Translations under genes and position numbers: made by a program
Notes under the pieces: model-generated
Told to the model about the DNA's origin: nothing
The model's input: only the letters and a program-made list of their open reading frames with translations
Databases searched by the model: none
Assembly (NCBI GenBank): GCA_028829895.1
Contig: JALGAQ010000009.1
Coordinates: 1,922,001-1,986,000, forward strand
Direction of reading: 5' to 3'
Source: Sinotaia quadrata
Taxonomy: Eukaryota; Mollusca; Gastropoda; Architaenioglossa; Viviparidae
Length of the DNA stretch: 64,000 nt
In this document: positions 45,986-57,009 of the stretch, one piece after another
How the letters are laid out: every line of letters begins with the position of its first letter
Numbering within the stretch: the stretch's first letter is position 1

Positions 45986-47534
45986 CTCTATCAGTCTGCA
46001 TGGTGAATCAGGAGACATTCTGGTCCAGCTTATGGTCTAGATATTCGCATTGGTCTGCACTAGTACGAGCCGTGACGTGGATAACACGATTTAAGATCTA
46101 CGTCCTGAATAAGAGTTCATTACTGTGCAAACCAAACTTATCAGTAGGACCACTCACGGTACTCGAATTAGAAACAGCAAGGACGGAAATCATCAATTCC
46201 GTACAACGCGAGTGTTTTGTTTCAGAGATACGTGAATTGACAGATTGCGGCTGGGTGCAGCGTAAGAGCAGGCTGTGTCGTTTGAGTCCAGTCGTAAGGT
46301 CTGGTTTACTCAGGGTCGGTAGTCGCCTTTCGGAAGCTCAGCTGAATGAAGACACTAAATTTCCTGTTATCATGCCCAGTCGCCATACGGTTACGGACCT
46401 CATAATTTGTCACCATCATGTGAGAGAAGGCCATACGGGTCATACGCATGTACTTGCTGTTCTTCGGCGTCGATTATGGATAATTCATGGATCGGCGGCA
46501 GTGAAGCGCATATTACATAGATGTGTAAATTGCAGGAGGGCGAATGCGGTACCTGGTTCACAAATTATGACCCCAATGCCTACAGTCCGGGTGCAACCTG
46601 GTTGGCATCCCTTTGCATATGTAGTGTTGAACTACTTTGGTCCACTTCTAGTTAAACAAGGTAGGAGTGAACCGAAGCGTTATGGTTGCATATTCACGTG
46701 TTTGCAGACAAGGGCAGTTCACATCGAAATAGCACACTCATTGACCACGGATTCCTTTATTCGTTGATGTTGCGGTTCATCGCATGACGAGGTACCCTGA
46801 AGGAGTTATAGTCAGATAACGGATCCAATTTTATGGGCGCCCATAGAGAGCTGAAGTCCTGGATCGAAAATTTAGACCAAACACTTATCGACCGTTGATT
46901 GTCGCTTCTAGAGAGTCAATGGTACTTCAACCCACCCTATGCTAGCCATCGTGATGGTGTCTGGGAAAGAGTAATCCGCTCCATTAGACAGACGCTTTCT
47001 GTTATAAACGGTGAGCAAGCCATATCCGATGAAACACTCTGTACGTTGCTAAGTGAAGTGGAAAGAATATTCAATGATCGTCCGATAGTTCCCGCCTTCT
47101 CCGATGATATTGATTCAGTCGCATTGACACCCAACGATTTATTACTGTTACGAGCTAATGAAGGCACTGCGTTTAATGATTGCATGCTAGAACGGTATCG
47201 GTCGAGATGGAAACAGGCGGTTCACCTTGCTTCGATGTTTTGGAAGCGATGGACCAATGAGTATCTGGCGACCCTGACACTTCGTCAAAAATGGCTATCG
47301 AAGAAAGAAAAGAAAAGAAACTTTCGCGCAGGTGATGTGGTTCTAATTACAAGTGAATCATTAAACAGGAAGAGATGGCCGCTGGGTGTCGTCGTGAAAT
47401 GCATTACTGATAGAGAGGGCTTGGTCCGAACAGTCATAGTTCGAACACAGGGCGCAGAAACGAAACGAGATGTACGTCATTTGTGCTTATTAGGAGGGGT
47501 TGATGATGTAGGACTGGGTGGAGACAGTAGATAG
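45958..47534 (+). pseudogene. BEL-1 integrase and C-terminal domain
   Basis: Zinc region HHHVREGHTGHTHVLAVLRR with CVNCRRAN; core start VVLNYFGPLLVKQGRSEPKR, where the usual catalytic Asp of DYFGP is Asn; SDNGSNFMGAHRELKSW at about 46815-46865; WYFNPPYASHRDGVWERVIR with the third acidic residue (Glu). The DUF5641-type end ATLTLRQKWLSKKEKK, FRAGDVVLITSESLNRKRWP, RDVRHLCLL closes pol at 47534. A frame break lies at 46765-46900. Confidence 0.88.
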
Positions 47535-47771
47535 ACAGCTATTGTTATTCGTCGTCTTCGAGGCCAATAGGGCGGCTGGTTCCCGAGTTGTGGCAAGAGT
47601 AAATAGTACCATTTCAACGGGCCAGTGTAAGTTTCAACATAAGCGGACTTTGGTTTAGATGATGACGAATGCGTGGTTAAGTAATGAGGTGCTGTTCAGT
47701 AGGCAACCAAACTACGAGGCTAGCAGCATCACTGTTCAGAGTCTAACCCGTGGTGTGAATTTGGTCGGCGG

Positions 47772-48200
47772 TGTACGTTCCAGGATCATTGCAGTCTGAA
47801 ATTCACACATTCCCGGGTCCACCTCAAGCTTACATCCCCCTTTTTTGTTTATTTCTCACATACATATGTTTGTTTTACTCCTCACTTGTTTTGCGCTCGT
47901 GTTTCGGTTGACGTTATCGCATCACCGTGTTTCGCGTGCTTTGACTGTTTTCAGGTAGCTTGTTTACATAACTTTCTACTGTTAGCAGGAAGGTGCCCGA
48001 TAGTTTTCCGTTGAACATTTGATCTTTGGTTTGACCCATAGACCCCAATCTTTGGGTAATTTGTATTTTGCTTGTTATAACGGTTGTTTAATAGAACCTC
48101 TCTAATAGTGTCTACTGGATCGTGTTTGTTCTGACTTACTCGACTTAGAATATTAGAGAGAGTGTCGTACAAATTACGGGATCTAATTGCAGATCTTACG
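47772..48200 (+). mobile_element. BEL-1 3' LTR
   Basis: 429 bp, TGTACGTTCC to CTTACG, followed by the target duplication GGTAC (48201-48205). It pairs with 42995-43424. Confidence 0.92.
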
Positions 48201-48536
48201 GGTACCACAAACGTCTTGACTCTAAAGATGAAATGGAACTTTCTCCTCCAGTGTTTCGGCAATAAAAGATATTGTCTCCTACGTTTCTTTTTTATTAAAA
48301 TATAATATTGAAGTAATTTTTACATTACAATTACGGAGAAATAAATAACCGCATGCAATACGGTTAAATTATTACTGTATTAATGAGTAGAAGCATCTTT
48401 CTGGTGTTTGGGAGACATCTGGTAACGTATTTAATACCATAAATATACGCTTTAAACATGCATCCAATATTCGCGGTTTTTCGCTATTCGCGGAGGAGTA
48501 AGGAACGCAACCCTCGTGAATAACGGGGTCTCACTG
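48201..48536 (+). mobile_element. pogo/Tigger transposon, right part
   Basis: Continues the transposon interrupted at 42994. It ends in TATTCGCGGTTTTTCGCTAT, CGGAGGAGTAAGGAACG and GGGGTCTCACTG, followed by TA. The same sequence is found inverted at 60901-61213. Confidence 0.88.
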
Positions 48537-49240
48537 TATTGGGTACAAAGATAATTGGGGCAATTAAAGTTCACGTCGAAGCGTTACATCATACATGAAC
48601 GCCACTCATATGGGGGAACAAAGGTTGCGCTGCAGTGTGGACAATTATCTCTTGGGGACATTAGAGTGCCATGGCAACTCTAACAAGATAATGAAGATAA
48701 CTCAAACAAGACGTTGATAAGCTGCACTGATGAGATCTAATAAATCGAATCCATGGTCTGTATCTCCATTTTTAATTAGGAAGTGGGTCAAAAATGCCAA
48801 AGGCATAATTATCCTAATTAGAAATTATGAGTAATGTATTATAAAAATAAATCTTTGCAACCCCTTTTTAATAAAAACTGACAAGATTTATTATTATTCG
48901 ACGAAGAGGATCACTTGAAAGACATCAGACAAACGGTCATGCTATCATAGAACGAGAAATAACAATGTAGTAAAACAAGGGATGGGGTATAATAAACAAG
49001 TCAGGACAATATCGGGGGTTGGAGGTGCTGGCATGGACTATTGGGGAATTCACAGCGGGGAATTGTTCACATCGCCAACCATATCGGCCATGATTTCAAC
49101 TTCCTGTGACCTGGTTCAATATCCCCTAACACCCCCAGCTTAGGTTCCAGGTTATCGCCGCCGCCCTACGGCTCTACCCTACGCTGTTTCCCACTGAAAC
49201 AGTACAATTATAACTCTTGGTGAATGCTGCGGGAGCCAGC
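48537..49240. other. Unassigned
   Basis: No gene or repeat recognised. Confidence 0.35.
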
Positions 49241-49249
49241 CCCTTAGGG

Positions 49250-50830
49250 ACTAAGGTGACGATAACCGACGCATTATTCACGGTTCTCTATCAAGCACAA
49301 CTTTCTTACGTCCCTACGCAGAGTCCAATCCTTGGTACAAAGTATTGCTGCTCTTACCGCGCCGTCGTCGGTCAGCTCGCAACTCTTTACTACACCCAGC
49401 GTCAATTTCTTCCGGGAAAGTTGCTCATTCAACAGGATGACCACATCTTCTTTGCGAAGATTCTGCGGACTGACATACATTTCTGTCTTATGGTTAGAGT
49501 GGGTATGTACTCGTCCACACACCGCGGCCAAAACAATTCGATCAGGTAGTTCGCCCGGTTCCAGCTTTTAGAATAACGTTCGGTCATAGTGTTGGGTAGG
49601 ATTGAGCCTACGTTGGGGCGTAGTAATAGATCGCTTGTTGCTAAGGCTAGTATGTGCTTCACATCTGACTTTATTGGCACCAGGGGGGCAATGGTTCACA
49701 GTGCGCTCCGCTTCGGCTGCTACAGTTGACAGCGTCTCGTCAGTAATGATCTGCTGCTGTACGACAGAGCTGATGACACGTTTGATCGAGCGAATAACCC
49801 TTTCCCATATTACTCGCGGTGACTGGCTGGCGGTAGGTTGAAGTGCCATTGTTTGAATAACGTCAGTATCTCAACCTTAATACTCTTTTGCGACAGTCCT
49901 TTGAAAGTGGTAGCGAGTTCTGCCTCTTCGCTTACGAAGTTGCTGCCGTTTTCACTATAGATGTGCGAAGTAGGTCAACGTCGGGCGACGAACCTCGTTA
50001 CCGCCATTATGAAGGAATCTGTCGTCAGGGCATGGGTTATTTCCAAATGCACCGCACGTGTTTGAATACAGCTGAAGATGCAACCGTATCACTTTTCCAT
50101 ACTTCTCCCCGTTTGACTAGCATCGTTCGAAATAGTCGACGCCTATCAGGTTGAAAGGTGCCACCATTTCTCTAACATCAACGTGGGCAGATGTGCTATA
50201 ACTTGCAATAGGATGTGTGGTTATGGTCTACGGCAGATGAAACACGCTCCGATCACCTTCTTCACGACCGAATATGCCTGCTGAATTCAGAAATGCCTTC
50301 GTATCGCTACTAACACTTGCGAGCACCCTGAATGTCTTTCTAGCAGATGATAGTGGCGAATAATTAGTCCTGTGACGTGATGGGGCTTCGGAAGGATAAT
50401 CGGATGCGGATGGGCGGAAAGTTTATGAGTATACATTATTCTACCTCCAAATCGCTCCACCGGCCTAGCTATCTGTACGGCTAATCTGGCTACGTTTAAC
50501 TCCAGGCCCGGTAGTGTCACTACTTTTTGGAGTGGCACCCTGGATTTCGACGTCACCAGCGAACGGTGGGTCGAGCGCTCACAGTTGTACCGGCTATTAT
50601 CACTACTCCATATCCAGCTTCAGAGGCATCACAGAATACATGAAGTTGTATCCACTTCGCGCCTCGCATTTCGCCTTGTACGAAAGGGGGTCAATTGCAA
50701 AGGATCAGATCATCTGGCTTGGATTGGAACTGGTGTAACATTGACTACAAGCAAATCACCGAGTATCAGTGTGAAAAGTGTTCCGTACCATCTGAAGAGT
50801 CCTAAATGATCGATCGAAAATCGTACGGTT
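49250..50830 (-). pseudogene. Old minus-strand BEL/Pao pol remnant
   Basis: Minus strand, high to low: RNase H start LHVFCDASEAGYGVV at about 50640-50590; VTLPGLELNVARLAVQIARP; integrase zinc region HHVTGLIIRHYHLLERHSGC; then RVIWERVIRSIKRVISSVVQ, IITDETLSTVAAEAERTVN; LATSDLLLRPNVGS, PRCVDEYIPTLTIRQKC, EDVVILLNEQLSRKKLTLGV and LRRDVRKLCLIENRE (DUF5641-type end at about 49280). Every block is in a different frame. It belongs to a different BEL family than BEL-1; no LTR was identified. Confidence 0.8.
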
Positions 50831-51169
50831 TAAGCGTCTATTCACGCCGCAGTAATCATCATTCGCTAGTGAACACAAATGATTGAGGACAACAAAAGAC
50901 CCATACAATAATGTTGAATCACATCGACAACTTGCAACCGATTGATCGACTAAGTGAGATCGTTCAATCAAACTATTGCCATCACGTTTTGAATTTTAAA
51001 TTCTTGATGCTACTGGCGCGGCCTTCAATTCGGCTACACGTCAAAAAACCATCTCAGTTACATGTAGTCTCGATACCGATAATCAAGATGCAGGAGCTGT
51101 GTTTAACCGGAGTATTTGGATGGCTGAAGTAAACAACTCATTTGTGAAATGTCAAGGGCAGTGGTTACC

Positions 51170-51254
51170 AACATGATGGATAAACACTTTATTTTTGTTA
51201 TCATTGGAATTCATGTAACTTGCTGAAAATTCCTCCCATTTGGGATCAATAAAG

Positions 51255-51322
<68 letters not shown>
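51170..51322 (+). repeat. LINE 3' end running into (ATT)22
   Basis: CCCATTTGGGATCAATAAAGC directly precedes 67 bp of ATT repeats (51256-51322), as at 38205-38352. The source LINE body is not recognisable upstream. Confidence 0.8.
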
Positions 51323-51323
<1 letters not shown>

Positions 51324-51324
51324 T

Positions 51325-51510
51325 CGCGTCTACCGGTAGTAAGATTCTCCTCCAGTATTTTCCGAAAACATTTACAAGAAACACCTGGACACATGCGTTT
51401 CATTCTTATTGGAGATCATCAGCAGGGCGTATCAGTCTGATCGAGAGTCGAAGCTTGCATTCCATTCGTTTCAGCCGGCGCTCTAACCACTTGATCTATG
51501 GCGGCACGAT
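51325..51510 (-). mobile_element. SINE C with hammerhead ribozyme, complete head
   Basis: Minus strand from 51510: ATCGTGCCGCCATAGATCAA, A box TAGATCAAGTGG with GTTAGAGCGCC, B-box-like AGCTTCGACTCTC, then ACTGATACGCCCTG, the ribozyme (51384-51426), TTCTTGTAAATGTTTTCGGA and GAATCTTACTACCGGTAGAC, ending at the ATT tract (TAA on this strand). The tail from the ribozyme onward matches 30440-30550. Confidence 0.85.
51384..51426 (-). ncRNA. Hammerhead ribozyme, second copy
   Basis: Minus strand: stem I CCTG (51426-51423) with CAGG (51387-51384); core CTGATGA (51422-51416); stem II region 51415-51402, where one pair of copy 1 is lost (GAA for GAG); core GAA from 51401; stem III ACGC (51398-51395) with GTGT (51392-51389), so one G-C became a G-U wobble and pairing is kept; C at 51388, predicted cleavage position. 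Core fully conserved; stem II likely too weak for good activity. Confidence 0.82.
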
Positions 51511-51522
51511 GAACATTGCGGA

Positions 51523-51810
51523 TTTTTTCTATTGGATTATCTTATTGATAGTAGAACATGGATAGCGTTGTCCCGCTTTTCTTCATTGGGTGTGTGAACT
51601 GCAAACCAGCACACATAAAGCCTCAGTAGCCGGGACTTGTACTTTCTAGGCAATACAATCTAGCATCGGGTTAACCTAGTGAGTGTATTGGTTATGTAAT
51701 GGGAGGGTATAGGGATTTATATGTAATATAACTTGTCTTGTCGACCTTGACCCGAGAAGTTTAAATTTGCTACGCTCTCCTCGCTCGTAATTATTTTATT
51801 ATTATTTGCT
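51523..51810 (+). other. Probable CR1 5' leader
   Basis: Non-coding stretch before ORF1. The 5' end of the element was not located; no promoter motif is clear. Confidence 0.35.
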
Positions 51811-52860
51811 ATGACTTTCACAGTTAGTGCACTTGATAATTGCGTTATTTGCAGGAAGAAAGTTACTGGGAATGCTGAAGCTATTCATTGTTTCATATGC
51901 GAACGCTGGGAACACATTAGGTGCTCCAAAGTCTCCAGTGGTCTATATAGTGCACTTCAAAAGTGCTCCCATGATCGTGTACGCTATAAATGCGTTAATT
52001 GTGACATAGTTATTTTATAATTCGGCAAATCAGCAGCGGGAAACTTAAGACCAAGTCGTAGGATGGTCCCCACTCCTGCCCATCAGGCGGTTCACCAAGC
52101 TGTGTGCTGTCTTAGATCCAACACCCAGAATGCAGCTATCGGAGTTAGTAGTGTGTCCTACGTAACTACGAGTGACGCGACTTTACCTGTACGCACCGTT
52201 CCCAAGGCGAAGATCATAGCGCGCTCCACTAAGGTCCCTGTAAGCACATCGCCTATAGCCCCGATTATAACTTCAGGTAGCCCGGGAAACCTCGGCTGGA
52301 CTAAAGTTGTTCGCCGGAAAAGAGTAGTTCCCCCGAAAGCACCTGAACAAGCACTTAATGTACAACCTGCGCCTAAGTTAGCGACAACAGGGGAGAAATT
52401 TCCACCCCGCGAAAGAAATATCACGCTATTCAGGATCCCAGAGAAGAAAGAAGGGACCTCTTCCGATAGAATAGCAAATGACGCCGCCAAAGTTTCTAAG
52501 ATAATTAAGACCCTTATGGTCGCTGGCGATCCCGATGTTAAGGTACAAGTGATGTACCGCATCGGTCCTATTGCGGATAGACCGCGACCACTAAAGGTCG
52601 TCCTAGATAGCGAAGAATCCGCTAAATTTTTACTCTCTAGGGGGCCTAGACTCAGAGGATTAGCCGTATCTATGAATCTGGACCTATCCAAGGCCGATCG
52701 TGAGCGCTTACGAATCGCCGTCCAGGAGCGCAACCTTCGTAGAAGCCAAGGGGAAGGAAACATCACTGTTTCAAATTTTCGGGTTGTATGTCGCCACCAA
52801 AAGCGCGGAGTACCGATCACATTCACGGCGCCGGTGGCGACATTACCCAAGACAGCGTAA
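51811..52860 (+). pseudogene. CR1 LINE ORF1 with PHD-like zinc finger
   Basis: First ORF of a CR1 LINE, an RNA-binding/chaperone protein. The frame runs from the ATG at 51811 to 52860 (about 350 codons) with one premature TAA at 52018-52020. Residues 9-68 hold a PHD-type finger: CVICRKKVTGNAEAIHCFIC, ERWEHIRC, then C and CVNC. CR1 ORF1 proteins of vertebrates and schistosomes also carry such fingers. The C-terminal half (NITLFRIPEKKEG, VMYRIGPIADRPRPLKVVLD, GLAVSMNLDLSKADRERLRI) resembles the RRM-like part. Its end overlaps ORF2 by 73 nt. Confidence 0.85.
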
Positions 52861-55769
52861 TAGGATTCACTAATGCTAGAAGCTTGTTGCGAAAAATTGA
52901 TGAACTGCAACTATGGTTCATCGAGCACAAGCCGATCTTCTTTGGCGTGACGGAAACATGGCTGCACGAGGATATCACCGATGCTGAAGTCAGCATACCA
53001 GGATACATCTTAAATAGATGCGACCGATCTTCCTGCCCCCATGGTGGAGTTTTACTGTATGTTTCCAATAAGCTAAGATCGAAAGAAATTTTCCGCGAAG
53101 CGCAACCCCAAACACAGTCGGAACAGATTTGGGTGGCTGTGTTTTCTTCGTCTGGCGCTCGCACCATGGTAGGCTTACTGTACAGGAGCCCGGGGAACTC
53201 AGAAAACCATTGGATCGACACCGTCGCCAGATTCACCAACTCTCCGCGCCTTTGTCTGATGGGTGATTTCAATCTACCTCACATCGACCAGAAATCCCAC
53301 GGATTATCCACGGCAGCTACACCCACGGAAAGGGCCTTCTTCGAATTCGTATCAGAAAAAGCACTAATGCAACACGTCCTCGAACCCACGCACTTCGATG
53401 CTGGTAGCATTCCTTCATGCCTGGACCTTCTATTAACGACCCACGAGAACTCAGTAGAGCAGGTATCCGTCTGCGAGCCGCTAGGATCTAGCGACCACGC
53501 AATAATACGTCCTGCTTTCCATCTACAATCAAAGCAACGCGTGGACAGCGAACTGGTAAGAAATTACTGGAAGAAGGATGTCGCATCGATGACACTCCAT
53601 GCTCAAAAAATGAACTGGAACACTGAACATCTAGCCTCAGTGGAAGGGAAATGGGAACTTCTGAGTTGGAATTTGGAAATCCTCTGCACCCTCTATGTCC
53701 CGCTCAAAACACCGGGCCACGCATACAAGAGACCCCCGTGGATCTCCAATCAAATAATGGCGCTCCAGAGGCTCAGGAAACGAGCCTGGAACCGCCACAG
53801 GCGTCACGGTTCATCCTCCGAGTACGACCTTTATAAATCGATCCGCAATAAATGCAAAGCAGAGACATGGCGGTCAAAGACCCAGTACGAGGAACTACTA
53901 ATCAGTGTAGCGGCAACTCAACCGAAACGGATCTTCGCGTACATAAACAGACGGCGCCGCCAGGCCGGCGGTATTCCAGACCTTGTCGATTGTAACGGTC
54001 TCGCCGCACAAGATGACAAATCCAAGGCTACAGCATTAGCAGACCAATACAGCCGCGTTTACTCACCCACCGATACTCCGGCCGACAACTTACCTCTTTT
54101 AGATATCTCTCCTCCATTCGCCGAACCCCTGGAGGATGCACACATTTCCGTCGCAAGGGTTGAAAAGATGCTCAACAGGATCAATACTTCAAAAGCTCCC
54201 GGTCCAGACGGCCTTCACCCACTCATCCCCAAAACTCTAGCCCAAGTGATCGCTCCAACAGTAGCAGATATCTTTCGATGTTCGTTGGACACCGCAACCC
54301 TACCTTCAGACTGGAAAACCGGACTCATCAAACCTTTCTACAAGGGAGGCAGTAAGGAGCAGCCCAAAAAGTACCGGCCAGTGTGCATGACCTCGATATT
54401 TGTCAAGGTTTTGGAACACCTCCTTCGAGAAGAAATCGACCTGCATTTCGCCAAGCACAACCTCAACTCTCCAGAACAACACGGATTTATCAAGGAGAAG
54501 TCATGCGTCACGAACCTGATCCTAGCCAGAGAGGCCTGGAGCGCTGCACGCGAAAAGCGAATCCCGGTGCACGTAATCTTGATTGACTTTAGCAAAGCCT
54601 TCGATAAAGTCAATCATAGATTACTTCTTCACAAGCTTCGACGTAAGGGCATCGACGGCAAGATCTTGCAGTGGATCCAAGCCAACCTGACCGACCGGAC
54701 ATGGAAAGTCAGGGTCGGCAAAGAACTATCGGACGATGGAACTGCTTCCAGTGGAGTAACTCAGGGCGCTGTCCTGGGTCCAAGACTGTTCAACACCTTC
54801 GTTCAAGACATCCCGCCCATGTTGAATTCACCGTGTCTACTCTTCGCGGACGACCTAAAGATCTGGAGAGAAATCAGATGCCCCTAGGGCATCGTGGACC
54901 TCCAGACAGACATCGACAACTTGGCCAAATGGTCACCTGACAACCGCCTTCCAATCAACCCGAAAAAATCGAACGTGTTGGCCATCGGCGAGAAACTCGG
55001 CAATACGCGCTATGTGCTGCATGGGAGCCTGCTGACAGAAGTTTCCTCCATGAGAGATTTAGGAGTCATCACAAGGAACGACCTCAAGACCAAGGATCAA
55101 ACAAGTAAAGCACGCACCGCCGGACTGAAATTGACTTGGCTGTTCAAACGAACGTTTTCTTCCTGGTCCGAAGAAACGTACGAAGAACTCGCCAAAATCA
55201 TACGATCGGCGATGGAGTATGCGTCCTCCGCTTGTTACCCCTGTTCCAAAAGCGAAATAGCCCAACTGGAATACGTACAACGCCTAGGGTCTAGAATTGT
55301 ACGCTCGCTCCGGAAGCTCTCCTATGAGGAACGGTGCAGTCTTCTGAACCTATTCACCTTGGAGTATCGTCGCACCCGAGCAGACATTATCTTCCTTTTC
55401 CGCTTAATGGCCCTCCATCGCTACCCTGAAATGCAGCACTTAGTCGAAAGGGCCGTCGACGACCGCACGAGAGGCCACAACTTCAAGCTCAAGGTTCTTC
55501 GAACGGACGGCCTCCCTCATGTCTACCGCCTCTCGCGCAGAGCTACTTCGCTGTGGAACTCGCTACCGCAGATAGTCGTTAACTCTCCGTCCGTCACCGC
55601 ATTTAAGCACGCCTTAGACAAACACTTAAGACCACAAGCTGAGGAGACGTCGCGAGTTCGACAGCATCGAGCAGTCAACTGCCCGGTAGTCAACTCGCCC
55701 GTCAGAACGCATGAAGAAGGAGCGTACACAGGTGCTCGCACCTCCTGCTCTCTACCACTTGAATCTTGA
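52788..55769 (+). pseudogene. CR1 LINE ORF2 (endonuclease-RT), one stop
   Basis: 993 codons in a single frame broken only by a TAG at 54885-54887. Apurinic-type endonuclease in the first 240 residues with TNARSL, TETW, GDFNLP and SSDH, i.e. the catalytic residues are intact. RT: SKAPGPDGLHPLIPK, YRPVCMTSIFVKVLEHLL, HGFIKEKSCVTNLIL, LIDFSKAFDKVNHRLLLHKL, SGVTQGAVLGPRLFNTFV and LLFADDLKIW with the catalytic FADD. After the stop the thumb and C-terminus continue (LPINPKKSNVLAIG, DLGVITRNDLKTKDQTSKAR, LEYVQRLGSRIVRSLRKLSY, DRTRGHNFKLKVLRTDGL). The codon use and lack of frameshifts suggest a young insertion. Its 3' UTR is replaced by an antisense PLE end at 55770. Confidence 0.93.
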
Positions 55770-56577
55770 ATATATAATAGGATTGAGAAGACAAACACCG
55801 AGTAGGAAGATTTCTTGTGGACGTTTCAAGCCTGAACCGAGGCCGGTCTTCAGAACACGAGGAAATGGTTATTACAGTGCTATTCATTCAACCTTGTTCG
55901 CCTGTCTATGCTTCACTTTTCCATCTCGTATTCTGGCGACCGGTGTCGTAGTGCGCATCTAATTCGATGTGTCGTTTGTACGAACCTGTTGACAAGATGG
56001 CCTCAAGGACTGGACGTTCTTGCTCCTTATTGGATGATCCAATGACATGTGCATCATTCACTTTCACCTCATATCCTGTTTTCGAGCAGTGTTACCAAAC
56101 ATGTGATTTTGGGTCAGCCCGCTTGAGCACCAATCGGTGCTTGTGTGTTCGTGTTTCTAGACGCTTGCCCGTTTCACCTACGTAGGTAAGGTTGCAATGT
56201 TGACAGCGGATGCTGTATACAACCCCCGCTCTATCCTATGGTGCAATTGGATCTTTGGGCTTGGACAGAGCAGACCCCAGTGTTGACATTGGCTTGTGGG
56301 CGGTCGTAATTTGCACAACCATTTTGTCACAAGCATTCTAAACATATTGGTCTTAATTTGCATTGATTTTAAGATCCGTTCAGAGGCTTCTGAAACACCT
56401 TTGATGTACGGTAGGACAATGGTGTCTATTGGATCTGTTTTGAGTGTAAGTATTGACAAAGGAACTCGGATATTCATTATTCTTGGACAAGAAATACAGG
56501 TATTGCTTTTCCAGATGATGTAATTCTGGTGTGCTGTAGTGTGTGTTCACACGTTGGTAGTGTTTGAACACAGCTTC
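55770..56577 (-). mobile_element. PLE: connector and GIY-YIG domain, minus
   Basis: Minus strand: YLYFLSKNNEYPSSFVNTYT at about 56510-56440, VLPYIKGVSEASERILKSMQ, then QCQHWGLLCPSPKIQLHH, and in another frame near 56220-56130 CQHCNLTYVGETGKRLETRT (GIY-YIG), HLVL-like, and GYEVKVNDAHVIGSSNKEQE at about 56080-56015. Compared with 23250-23900 it keeps more of the endonuclease C-terminus. The 3' end TATATAATAGGATTG at 55768-55782 is shared with 23230-23255. The 5' side enters the gap at 56578. Confidence 0.85.
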
Positions 56578-56677
56578 NNNNNNNNNNNNNNNNNNNNNNN
56601 NNNNNNNNNNNNNNNNNNNNNNNNNNNNNNNNNNNNNNNNNNNNNNNNNNNNNNNNNNNNNNNNNNNNNNNNNNNNN
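56578..56677. other. Assembly gap (100 N)
   Basis: Exactly 100 N. Confidence 1.
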
Positions 56678-56944
56678 TAGCCCTAAATACTGCACAATTC
56701 AAACTACGAATGCAATCAAGTTTCTGCAATTTGAAGCGATTCATTTAAAGGCTTTCTATCAAAAATACTTTCCAATCTAACACTATTTGTAATGAGCAAT
56801 TCGTTGCTTTGGTGTGGGCAACGGGGCAGTGTTCCGCCATTCAGCAGATCTCGAAACAAGATACCTGCAGGAATAATATATGTTCTCCGTTCCGATTTCA
56901 TAATGGCTTGATTTGCTTAGCGTTCGACCCGTTTTGCAGTTGAC

Positions 56945-56946
<2 letters not shown>

Positions 56947-57006
<60 letters not shown>
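56947..57006. repeat. (TA)30 microsatellite
   Basis: 60 bp of perfect TA. Frames of alternating Tyr and Ile across it are artefacts. Confidence 0.97.

Positions 57007-57009
<3 letters not shown>

Noticed and set aside
48726..48752. Possible hammerhead (CTGATGAG ... CGAAT)
   Set aside because: The second core box is GAAT, not GAAA, stem II has only three pairs, and no stem I or III partner is found.
52158..53272. 250- and 149-residue minus-strand ORFs opposite CR1 ORF1 and ORF2
   Set aside because: Antisense shadows of an intact LINE frame; no recognised domain.
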